DNA of 64,000 bases. It comes from Volutella citrinella (Eukaryota > Ascomycota > Sordariomycetes > Hypocreales > Nectriaceae). This document shows positions 41,509-50,700 of the stretch, piece by piece. Every line of letters starts with the position of its first letter. The first letter of the stretch is position 1. The DNA lies in contig JAWZSP010000001.1 in assembly GCA_034401135.1 (NCBI GenBank), positions 682,001 through 746,000 of the forward strand, in the 5' to 3' direction. Made by a program: the position numbers and the translations under genes. The notes beneath the pieces were generated by a model that did not search any database, was not told where the DNA came from, and worked only from the letters and a program-made list of their open reading frames with translations.

Positions 41509-42614
41509 GTCGAGCAGCGAATAGTTGGAGATGTAGATCTCGTTCAGAAGTAGCAGTGGCTGGCGTCTGGGTTTCCTTTGCTAGACTCGATAGTGCAGGG
41601 GGTGGGCGGCTTGTCTCGACTTTATATCGTCCTCGGGACGGCGAGGAGTAAAAAAAACAGACGTGACTGGTTAATTAGTGTTCCGGCATCCATCCCGGAA
41701 GGGAAGGGTTGGGTAGTGGTGTTAGCGGCTGAAAAACTAACTCGTGCTAGCCATGGGCACACCAAACTCCAAGCGGGGAATGAGATGGGGAGCGCGGGGC
41801 CCCTTGATCCACGGGACCGGGAGCTGGGGTTGCATGGTGGACGCAACGAGTCAGCTAGGGTGCTCCGATGGACCAGGTTCAGCCGTGCCGTATGGAGTCA
41901 TGTCGATGCAATGTGATGTGTTGAGCCGAAGTGCGTCAGTGCATCAATGACATCGGTACTCATTGAGTCTCATTCTACCATTACATGTCTGACCTTGATG
42001 CTACAGGGGTTCAGGTATCCTTCGGGGAAGTATTCTGGGTTTACGGACATTTTCCGAGGTGATCGCTTGGCATTTGTTCTTCTGGAACGAAATGATGGCT
42101 GCATCTTCTCTGTCACGGCGCCAATAGCAGGACAAGAATCTCATCTGAGGATCCCGATCGGCTAATTGACTCCAAAGCAACCTTCCTCTTTTTCTTAATG
42201 GCCACGAGACGGGGCGTGGGTATCATGGCGTAACAAATCAAGAAGCCACCTGCCAGCCCGACCAGTAGAAGGCCGTTCCGAGCCCACATCCCTTCCGAGA
42301 GTTGAATTTACCCTGTTCCGAGCCGCAACTCCCCGTTCGGAGCCCCAGGAGACTCCCCGTTCCGAGCTCGGAACTGGCATCTAGACCAGCCACAGACAAC
42401 CGAACCGCACCTCCCCGACTTCTATTAGCCGATGCCATGCTGCCAAGACTGTACCAGTGATGCATGTCCCCGAGAGAGAGTCCACCACGTCGTAACTTTA
42501 TGCTAAAATGGGTCATGGAGCCACGCAGCTCGGTGTCCTCTGTGTCCACCTGATATAGAGCCCCAGGTGTTTACCCATGGGCATCAGGCTGAATACACAT
42601 CACGTCTTTCAACC
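41509..42614. promoter_or_regulatory. Divergent promoter region between sugar transporter and alpha-L-rhamnosidase
   Basis: About 1.1 kb shared upstream region. The half nearest the rhamnosidase contains a cluster of five GTTCCGAGC-like motifs within 100 bp (42276-42375), including a perfect palindrome (separate entry). Small open frames (41578-42165) are not convincing genes. Confidence 0.6.
42276..42375 (+). promoter_or_regulatory. Cluster of GTTCCGAGC motifs with a 16-bp palindrome
   Basis: Motif copies: GTTCCGAGC 42276-42284, CTTCCGAGA 42293-42301, GTTCCGAGC 42316-42324, GTTCGGAGC 42336-42344, and GTTCCGAGCTCGGAAC 42360-42375. The last is its own reverse complement. CCG/CGG half-sites in inverted arrangement are the usual targets of Zn(II)2Cys6 regulators, so binding by a sugar-responsive factor is plausible but inferred. 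The cluster starts about 340 bp before the GH78 ATG. Confidence 0.6.
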
Positions 42615-45383
42615 ATGGCTGCCCCTTGTGTAGCCAGGCCAACATTTGAGCACCACCGTGATGGCTTGGGCATTGGCAGCCCGGCACCTCGGATATCATG
42701 GCGATTCGAGGTGACACCAGAGACGGCAGCAGGCTGGAATCAGCTATCATATGATGTTGAAGTCACGAACAGAGAGACAGACGAGGTCCACACCTTTTTC
42801 GTCCAGTCTGCCTCCAACGTGCTGGTTCCGTGGCCCGCCCATCGCCTGGCATCGAGAGAACGCGTTCAGGTCCGCGTGCGCTCCCATGGGCGTGTCAGTG
42901 GCTCTGGCGACGGATCCGACTCGGTAACCCCTTGGTCGCCTCTCGCTGGGCTAGAGGTTGGCCTGCTGAGCCGAGATGACTGGAAATCCAACTTCATCAC
43001 CGCGGCCAAACGCATCGGCCCTGAAGGTCCTTTGCAGCCCCTCAGGTTTCGAAAGGTCTTCAGCCTCCCGCCCAGCACTGGAGCCATCTCTCACGCAAGG
43101 CTCTATATTACAGGTCTTGGTCTGTATCGAGCATACATCAATGGCAACCTGACGAGTGACGAGGAGATGGCCCCTGGCTGGACCAGCTACCGCCACCGCC
43201 TCAACTATCAAACCCTTGATGTTACTAATCTTGTTAATGCTCAAGGCTATAATGTCTTGGCAGTCGAGGTTGCCGAAGGATGGTACGCAGGCCTTCTTGG
43301 CATGAGAGGCGGTTCTCGTTTCATCTATGGAGGCGACGAACTGGCCATCAACCTCCAGCTCGAAGTCACCATGGAGCCCGGCTCGCAACCTTGGACTCTG
43401 GTCTCGGATGATAGTTGGGCCTCGGCGTCTGGTCCGATTGTCTGCAGCGAAATCTACAACGGAGAGCAATGGGACTATCGACAACAGGACGAGACATGGA
43501 ACACTCTTGCTGGGGTTGAACACGCTGCCAGCGGATGGACAGCTACGAAGAAGGTCAGCTGGCCCTCGGCTTCCATTGTCGCCCCAAACGCACCGCCGGT
43601 GAGAGTCATCGAACGAATCGAGGGTGTCGATGTGTTCGAATCAAAGAGCGGCAAGCTCATTATTGATTTTGGCCAGAACCTCGTTGGCAAGGTCATGGTC
43701 AAGGCCATCGATATCCCGCGCGGAGAGCAGGTCGTCTTCAAACACGCCGAAGTCATGGAACACGGAGAGCTCGGCACTCGACCGCTGCGCCTCGCTGCCC
43801 AGACGGACACTGTCACCTCGGCGGGAGCGCCGATATTCAACTGGACCCCGTACTACACCTTCCACGGCTTCCGATACCTGCAGGTCGACAACTGGCCCCG
43901 ACGCGGCGACGATCTCGGCGCCATCAAGGCCAACTTTGTCGCGCTCGTCATGCACACGGACATGGAGCGACTGGGCCATTTCGAGAGCTCCAATTCCCTG
44001 GTCAATAAGCTATATGAGAACATGGTGTGGAGCATGAGGGGAAACTTCCTCTCCGTGCCAACCGACTGCCCGCAACGAAACGAGCGTCTCGGATGGACCG
44101 CCGACCTTCAGATCTTTGCGCCCACAGCCAATTTTCTGTACAACACAACCGGCATGCTGCAGGATTGGCTTCAGGATCTTGCCGCGGCCCAACTTGAAGA
44201 CGGCAACAACGGGAAGCCGCCGTTTGTGTGTCCGCCGGTCCCGATTCCCGTGTACGGCGACGGCCCCGTCTCCGTGTGGGACGACACCACCGTCCTGCTG
44301 CCCTATATTCTCTACCAGTCGACCAACGATCCGCAGCTCCTGCTTCAGCAGTATGATAGCATGAAGGCCTGGCTGGAGCAGGGCCTGCCGAGAGGTGAAG
44401 ACGGGCTGTGGGATCCTGAGCTGTGGCAGGCTGGAGACTGGCTGGATCCCAAGTCGCCGCCGGAAGATCCGTCGAGAAACACGACTGACGAAGTCCTCAT
44501 TTCCGATGCCTATCTTGTACACACCACAAAGACATTTGGAATCATCTGCAACGTCATCGGCAAAACAGAAGATGCGCAGAGATATTCAGCTTGGGCGGCG
44601 GACCTCCTCGCCAAGTTCCAAGATAAATACATCAGTCCCCGGGGAAACCTCATGTCCAACACCCAGACCGGCATCGCGCTGGCACTTCGATTCCAGCTGT
44701 ACCGAAACAAGAGCGAGATTGAAGTAGCGTCCAAGCAGCTGATCAAGCTCGTCAAGAAGGCCGAGTTCCGAATCGCCACGGGCTTCGTGGGCACGCCCCT
44801 CATTCTCCAGGCCCTCACCAGCATCTCGCAGCCCCAGCTGGCCTACCGCATGTTTCTCGAGAAGAAGTGCCCTTCGTGGCTGTATCCCGTCACCATGGGA
44901 GCGACCACCTTCTGGGAGAGGTGGGACAGCATGATGCCAGACGGCAGCATTAATCCAGGCCAGATGACCAGCTTCAACCACTACGCCCTCGGTGCTGTTG
45001 CGGAATGGATCCACGAGACGGTCGGCGGCATCAGCTCCGTAGGTCCCGGCTGGCAAGTCATCCGCGTACGGCCCATTCCAGGAGGAAGCTTGACTTCATC
45101 CGATGTGAGTTTCAAGGGGCCCAACGGCATGATTCGGTGCAGTTGGCGGTTGGACGGTGCAGACTTCTCCATGACTCTTGTGGTGCCACCCAACAGCTCC
45201 GCTTGCGTCACGCTCCCATCTGAGCCCTTGGGTCAAGAGGAAGAGAGCTATGTGACTGTTTTCTCTGGGACCCACGAGTTCAAGTGCGCCTTCGCCGCCG
45301 GGGAGTGGCCACCGAAGCGGTTGCTCCCGCCGTTCCGCCTGATCCCGCCGTTTCCTCCCGGGTCGGAAGAGGCGATTGCGTGA
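42615..45383 (+). CDS. Alpha-L-rhamnosidase, glycoside hydrolase family 78
   Basis: Single exon, 922 aa from ATG 42615; no signal peptide, so probably intracellular. It would remove terminal alpha-L-rhamnose from flavonoid or pectic rhamnosides. Domains in order: an N-terminal beta-sandwich (ISWRFEVTPETAAGWNQ), a Bac_rhamnosid_N-type domain (ARLYITGLGLYRAYINGN, MAPGWTSYRHRLNYQTLDVT), a concanavalin-like region (IDFGQNLVGKVMV), and an (alpha/alpha)6 barrel with DCPQRNERLGWTADLQIFAP at about residues 484-503, carrying the conserved Asp/Glu set, and TTFWERWDSMMPDGS at about 764-778. The C-terminal beta domain contains VRPIPGGSLTSSDVSF. Length and order match GH78. It is divergent from the sugar transporter. 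Confidence 0.95.
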   Translation: MAAPCVARPTFEHHRDGLGIGSPAPRISWRFEVTPETAAGWNQLSYDVEVTNRETDEVHTFFVQSASNVLVPWPAHRLASRERVQVRVRSHGRVSGSGDGSDSVTPWSPLAGLEVGLLSRDDWKSNFITAAKRIGPEGPLQPLRFRKVFSLPPSTGAISHARLYITGLGLYRAYINGNLTSDEEMAPGWTSYRHRLNYQTLDVTNLVNAQGYNVLAVEVAEGWYAGLLGMRGGSRFIYGGDELAINLQLEVTMEPGSQPWTLVSDDSWASASGPIVCSEIYNGEQWDYRQQDETWNTLAGVEHAASGWTATKKVSWPSASIVAPNAPPVRVIERIEGVDVFESKSGKLIIDFGQNLVGKVMVKAIDIPRGEQVVFKHAEVMEHGELGTRPLRLAAQTDTVTSAGAPIFNWTPYYTFHGFRYLQVDNWPRRGDDLGAIKANFVALVMHTDMERLGHFESSNSLVNKLYENMVWSMRGNFLSVPTDCPQRNERLGWTADLQIFAPTANFLYNTTGMLQDWLQDLAAAQLEDGNNGKPPFVCPPVPIPVYGDGPVSVWDDTTVLLPYILYQSTNDPQLLLQQYDSMKAWLEQGLPRGEDGLWDPELWQAGDWLDPKSPPEDPSRNTTDEVLISDAYLVHTTKTFGIICNVIGKTEDAQRYSAWAADLLAKFQDKYISPRGNLMSNTQTGIALALRFQLYRNKSEIEVASKQLIKLVKKAEFRIATGFVGTPLILQALTSISQPQLAYRMFLEKKCPSWLYPVTMGATTFWERWDSMMPDGSINPGQMTSFNHYALGAVAEWIHETVGGISSVGPGWQVIRVRPIPGGSLTSSDVSFKGPNGMIRCSWRLDGADFSMTLVVPPNSSACVTLPSEPLGQEEESYVTVFSGTHEFKCAFAAGEWPPKRLLPPFRLIPPFPPGSEEAIA

Positions 45384-46026
45384 GACAAGGCAGCATGGAG
45401 ATGTAAATACATAAATTTAAACGACGGTCGAGGCATCCACATGCAGCACAGATCTGACTTGAGCGAGTGGCAGGAGAACACAACATGCAAGGGTGTTTGG
45501 CCCCTTAGCGACGAGCCGAACATGCCGAAACACATTCCATGACTTTATAACCCTATGACGTAGGAAATGGTGGCCATCAAGTATTTCTTGCTAGATCGCC
45601 AGATCCTCAGATCGCCTACGGGCGGTGCGGGCTGACTGTCTTAGTATCGCCAGCAACGTCTCACCTCCCCGCAGTATTCATTCCAGCCCCTTACAGGCCG
45701 TTCACGTTTTCTGTGTCATTCCACGGGGATTCGATACCACATGACGCCCTAAGTTGATCTAAAGTCTCGAAAGTATACTGACAGCAGCTTTGGTGTCTGA
45801 TCGCTTTCGCCAGTTCCGTCTTTGACCGATCATGTTGATGAACAACGGGTCAGCTCTTTTACCGGCCTCCTAAAACATTACGGCATGTATCATTGCTAGA
45901 CCATATGCCTTGCAAATGAAAATTCCATTCCTCCTCAAGATGTATTAATAGCTACCCGTCTCCGCCGTCAGACTGCTCCTTTCATCCACCAACCCTCACC
46001 ATCCACAATACAATTAGACACGAACA
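45384..46026. promoter_or_regulatory. Intergenic/promoter of the small secreted protein gene
   Basis: About 640 bp, no supported gene. The last 60 bp before the ATG at 46027 are C/A-rich with CCACCAACCCTCACCATCC, typical of a fungal 5' leader. Confidence 0.4.
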
Positions 46027-46579
46027 ATGAAGGTATTTACCCCAACAACCCTCTTCATTGGCTCTTCTTAACACGGATACAAGCTTTCTATCCTCTGTTG
46101 CGTCGCTGCCGCGTCCACAGCCCTTGCGGCGCCATCAGACATAAACCCAAGCAAAAACCCGAGTACGTAACGCGATAGATGTATCAACATGTAGGTTCCG
46201 CCTAGCTGAGTTAACACACGTCCAGAGGAAGCCTATTTCGCTGTGATGAAGCTCATCGCCCATGATGTACGCCACTTCAGGTAGCAAATCACTTGTTTCG
46301 CGCGAGGTTGACCTGAATTCAGTGCCCCGAAGCGGTGCAGCCATGCAAGTATATTATCCAGCAGTCCATCTCGCGGCCAGCAGACGCCATCAGCTACGAG
46401 AAGTTGTTTAGGGGGATCAAGGCAAGCTCCCTTTCCGTTGGTTCAACGTGAGGCGCTATGTACCTATTCTGACTCTGCAATAGAAGGACTGGGCATGCCA
46501 GAAAGCATTCAAGCCGTGCTTGACCAAGATCATCACCGCAGGCCTGGGCCCAGTGATTCCAGGTGGTGCAAAGGAGTAG
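46027..46579 (+). CDS. Small secreted protein with duplicated CX6C motif (five exons)
   Basis: Predicted by splicing; too fragmented to appear as a long frame. Exons 46027-46032, 46084-46162, 46226-46266, 46323-46421, 46484-46579 give 106 aa. The first exon codes only Met-Lys. Signal peptide: MKLSILCCVAAASTALA, cleavage near A-APS. The mature part has four cysteines in two similar units, CPEAVQPCKYII and CQKAFKPCLTKII (both C-x6-C with a Pro before the second Cys), joined by ISRPADAISYEKLFRGIK. The last intron uses a GC donor (AAG|GCAAGC); a weaker in-frame alternative GTTGGT donor at 46437 would add five residues. Every other junction is GT-AG and in phase. I recognise no family; it could be an effector-like or antimicrobial-type protein. 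Confidence 0.65.
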
Positions 46580-47258
46580 TGAGAATACCGTATAGCTCGC
46601 AGCCAGCCGTGCGCCGTGCTAGGGGCCAGTCGAACAGGTAGGCGGTTCAGTTGGGTAGCTGGATTTCAAGATTTATGCAAATCGAAGAAATGGTGCACAA
46701 CACTAGCGTCTATCATCCCGGACAGTGTATGACGAGCAAACATAATCGCCCAGTGACGTCAAAGATGGTTAGATTCAACCATTCGGCCGCAAGTATGCGC
46801 GTTGAGGCGAGATTGCCCGCTTACACGCCACCTACGAAACACCACGGCCTCACCGCATGCCACTGCGGGTCTCTGCTCTCTACGGAACAAAGCTGGCTTG
46901 CAGTCCGTGACATTGCGCCACGGTCGTGACTCGTATCCGCAAAGTACACCATGGCCCTTGTATTATGTGCGGGGGGCTGTGCAGCTGGCGTGAAGAGCAG
47001 AACGGTGGCTGGCGCTTGGCACCTCCAGAGATTGGACAGTCGGGAGATCGACAGCGCCACCTTGATGCGGTGCTGACGACGTCTGCATCTCGAATGGCCA
47101 GCGATTCTTCTCTGAGGGGATAGAGCAATATAATACGGTGCCCATCTGCCTCTAGGAAATATGTCTTCCTGTCATCTCCCACCACATTGACAAACCCATC
47201 ATTTACACAACATCTGCACATCTCCAGGCCCAAGCCATCGTCTTCAACGTAATTAAAC
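46580..47258. other. Intergenic, no supported gene
   Basis: About 680 bp. Overlapping frames of 60-126 codons occur on both strands around 46800-47260 without domains. It probably contains the 3' flank of the secreted-protein gene and the promoter of the VOC gene. Confidence 0.4.
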
Positions 47259-47684
47259 ATGGCTCAAGTCCCGACACTATTTCTCAACACCCATGCCGTC
47301 GATCCAGCCGCTAGCGCTGCATTCTACACGACCCTCGGTCTGGAAGTAGTCAACGAATACTCGACCGACAAGTCCAAGACACTCCGCCTACCCGCGCCAA
47401 ACGACAACGTGTGTCTCATGATCCACGCACACGAGGTGTTCAAGGAATGGATACGTCCAGGCACAGAGATTAGCAACGCCCACAAGTCGACAGAAGTCCT
47501 ATTCGCCATCAGTGTCAAGTCCAAGGAGGAGGTCGACGGGTGGCTCTCCAAGGCCGTCGCTGCGGGCGGCTCCGCGGATCCCTTTACACTGCCAGGGCAT
47601 GGGGCCGACATGAAGATGTATTCACGCTCGTTTGCGGATCTCGATGGCCACATTTGGGAGGTTCTGGCGCTCTCTAGGTCTTAG
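47259..47684 (+). CDS. VOC-superfamily protein (glyoxalase/bleomycin-resistance fold)
   Basis: Single exon, 141 aa. The typical start LFLNTHAVDPAASAAFYTTL with a first metal-ligand position (H12), LGLEVVNEYS, VCLMIHAHEVFKEWI in the middle and the C-terminal SFADLDGHIWEVLALS, with the Glu that closes the beta-alpha-beta-beta-beta unit, identify the fold. Members act as lyases, dioxygenases or drug-binding proteins; no specific activity can be assigned. No signal peptide, so cytosolic. It ends 110 bp from the stop of the convergent ABC transporter. Confidence 0.82.
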   Translation: MAQVPTLFLNTHAVDPAASAAFYTTLGLEVVNEYSTDKSKTLRLPAPNDNVCLMIHAHEVFKEWIRPGTEISNAHKSTEVLFAISVKSKEEVDGWLSKAVAAGGSADPFTLPGHGADMKMYSRSFADLDGHIWEVLALSRS

Positions 47685-47793
47685 GTGCAGAGAGTTGACA
47701 GACTATATTACTTCTCCTACCTATGAAACAGAATAAATACAATATGGCAAAGAGATTGCGATGACACGACCCGGATGTCAGTTACATTGGCTG

Positions 47794-50700
47794 CTACTTC
47801 TTGGACCACTTCTTCACACGGAACAAATAGTACAGCAAGACAGCCATGAACACGTCAAAGACAATATAGGCCCAGATGATGCCATAGTTCCTCCAGCGAT
47901 CGGTCCAGTAGATCCAAGACCCGGCCAGATACTGGTCCGCGTTCTTGTACGGGCAGTAGCGGCAGGCCGACGTGTCGTCTGGGTTCTGCAGCACGCCCGG
48001 CGCCTTGCTGGTGAAGGGCTCGAGGTACTGGCCGCATGTGGAGCCCGATGGCGGGTTGAAGATGGACGTCTCCGACTCCGAGCACACCACCTGTCTGCCG
48101 TGCAGCACCGTGGAGACGATGCCCGAGATCCAGTAGGTGAAGGGCGAGACGCGGTACATGAAGATCCAGAAGCCGGGCAGCGCCGTGGGCGTCTGCAGCA
48201 CGCCGCTGAAGATTGTGCTCATGATGGTGAGGAGCGTGACGATGGGTGCCGCCGTCTGCGCGCTCGGCATGGCCGCCACCGTCATCTGCGCGAATGCGCT
48301 CGCGTAGATGAAGAGCTGGATCGCGTAGAGGAGCACTAGGATCTGCCGCTGCGAGCTTTGTACGCCGAGCACGGGGTAGTAGAAGCAGGCGTAGATTAGC
48401 GTGCCGGTGATGATCTGGTACGGGATCTCGACGACGATGTTTGCAATCATGAAGGCCCTCCACGAGTACGCCTTGCTCGGGCGCTCCCGGACTTCGTACA
48501 GCTCCCGCTGCGTGATGAAGAGCGGTTGGATCTGCGGAAACGTTAGCCCAGCCGTGGATTAAACAGTTATTTCGTCGCCAGAAGCCTTACCTGTTGCACG
48601 AGCGTCGAAAAGATGGTCGTCAGTAGGAACACGGCAAAGATGATGTTCTGCATCCCCGCCAGCGACGCGTTTGCCTGGAAGAACGAGAAGCCAATGAACA
48701 GCCCAGCGGCGATGCCGAGGATGAACTTGGCAAACACGTAGCTCGGCATCCTCCAGTACTGTTGGAACACGCGGTACGTGACGGCCTGCAGCTGCGTGTA
48801 AAAGGGCATGGCAAACTCCGACGTCGACATCCGATGCGCCTCGGCATCCAGCTCGCGCTTCTCGTTTATCTTCTCGTTATGGATGCGCTCAATCTCGGCA
48901 TCTACCTCTTGCCGCTGGCTGCTCGCGTTCCACACCGAGTGCCAGTCCTGGTCGTACGCGTTGCTGCCCTTGTTGACCGTCTCAAGGATGTACTCTGCGG
49001 GATTCTCCTCGTCGCCGCACCGCCGAGCCCCGTGGGCCTGGAAGTAGTCGAGCAGCGTCTCCGAGTTGTGTCCAATGTCGCCAAAGTAGACAGTCTTGCC
49101 GCCCCGCGCGAGGAAGAGCAGGCGGTCAAACTCTTGGAACAGGATCGCGCTCGGCTGGTGGACGGTGCACAGGACGGCCTGGCCCGAGTTGGCCAGCTTC
49201 CGGAGGAACGAGCAGATGGCCCACGAGCTCTGCGAATCGAGACCGCTCGTGGGCTCGTCGAGGAAGAGCAGGAGGGCCGGTTTGGCCGCCAGCTCCACGC
49301 CAATAGTCAGAAGCTTCCGCTGCTCCACGTTGAGACCCTCGCCGGGCACGCCCACCACCGCGTCGGCATACTCGTGCATGTTGAGCATCTTGATGACCTC
49401 CTCGACGAATTCGTACTTTTCCTTCTTGCTCACAGTCTTGGGCTGGCGGAGCATGGCGCTGAATCGGAGACTCTCGCGCACCGTTGCCGTTGCGAGATGC
49501 AGATCTGGCCCTGTCAGCTATGCCAACTTACTCATTCAGCGTGTACATACCTTGCTGCTGAACATATCCCGTCTTTCTCTGGAAGCTCGGGTCAAGTCCC
49601 TTACCGTTGACGAGCATATCGCCAGTCACAACGCCCATCGTTGTTCGCTGGGCCAGAACATCCAGCAGAGTCGTCTTGCCCGCACCGCTGACACCCATGA
49701 GGGCCGTCAGTGTGCCTGGCTTGACCCATCCGCAGACTCCATCCAGCAACTTTCGGCGTTCATCCTTGATGCTGACTTCGTAATTGACATTGCGCCAAGT
49801 AAAGATGTCCTTTTGTGGCGCAATGGCTCCGACCCCGCCGCCGTTGCCGCCGTTGGCCCCATTGCTGTTTTCCTTTGTGCTTGTTTCATCGGTCGACTCG
49901 TTGGAAAGCGGCATCTGCTTGTTTCTGTTCCGAAGCTGCGCGGGAACACGCCCTCTCTGGAATACCAGGGCCTCCGCCGTGCTGGTAGTCTTGGAGTTGA
50001 CCTCGGTGGCAATAAAGTAGATTGCCATGAACCCAAACAAGAAGGCAAACAGGATTCCCACGTTACGCCACACATTGGAATAGTAGTATTCATAGTTGGT
50101 AGCAATAAAGGCATCGCCGCTGACGGTATCCTGGCCTGCGACGGCGCCCGGCACGGTACAAATCCACGAGTCGCCTTGGAGTGGCGTGTAGGGCGGGACG
50201 ATGCTCGAGCAGGTAAAGTTTTGCCCGTGGAACTCGTTGGCAATGAGAACCTCGAATGCGTAGAAGATTGGGTTGATCCACCGGATCCACGAGAACCAGA
50301 CCTTCATCGACGGGACCGTGATGGTGAAGCCAGCGTACACGACGAGGGCGAGCACCATGACACCCGACAGCGCCATGGCCTGGGACACAGTCTTAGTCAC
50401 CGCCGCCATGGTGCGGAACACGGCGCTCATGACAAAGGTCGAGACGTAGGTGATGAGGAAGTACAGGAAGAAGTTGCCCGGCTCCGGCCTCAGACCGGCG
50501 AGGAAGTACAGCGTGACGTTGAAGACAGAGGACGTGGCAAACTTGATCGGTATGTCCGACACGATTCCCGCAGCAGCCTCCACAAACGGGTGGTAGAATG
50601 CGTACGACGCGTGCTTGGACACAATGTCGCGCTGCGCGTACAGGTTGCTGATCTCGGAGATGGCCGTCAGGGCGTTGAGGAGCACCGCCATGAAGAGCAC

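Noticed and set aside
28253..45383. A secondary-metabolite gene cluster around the P450 and transporters
   Set aside because: No polyketide synthase, peptide synthetase, terpene cyclase or pathway regulator is present in the window.
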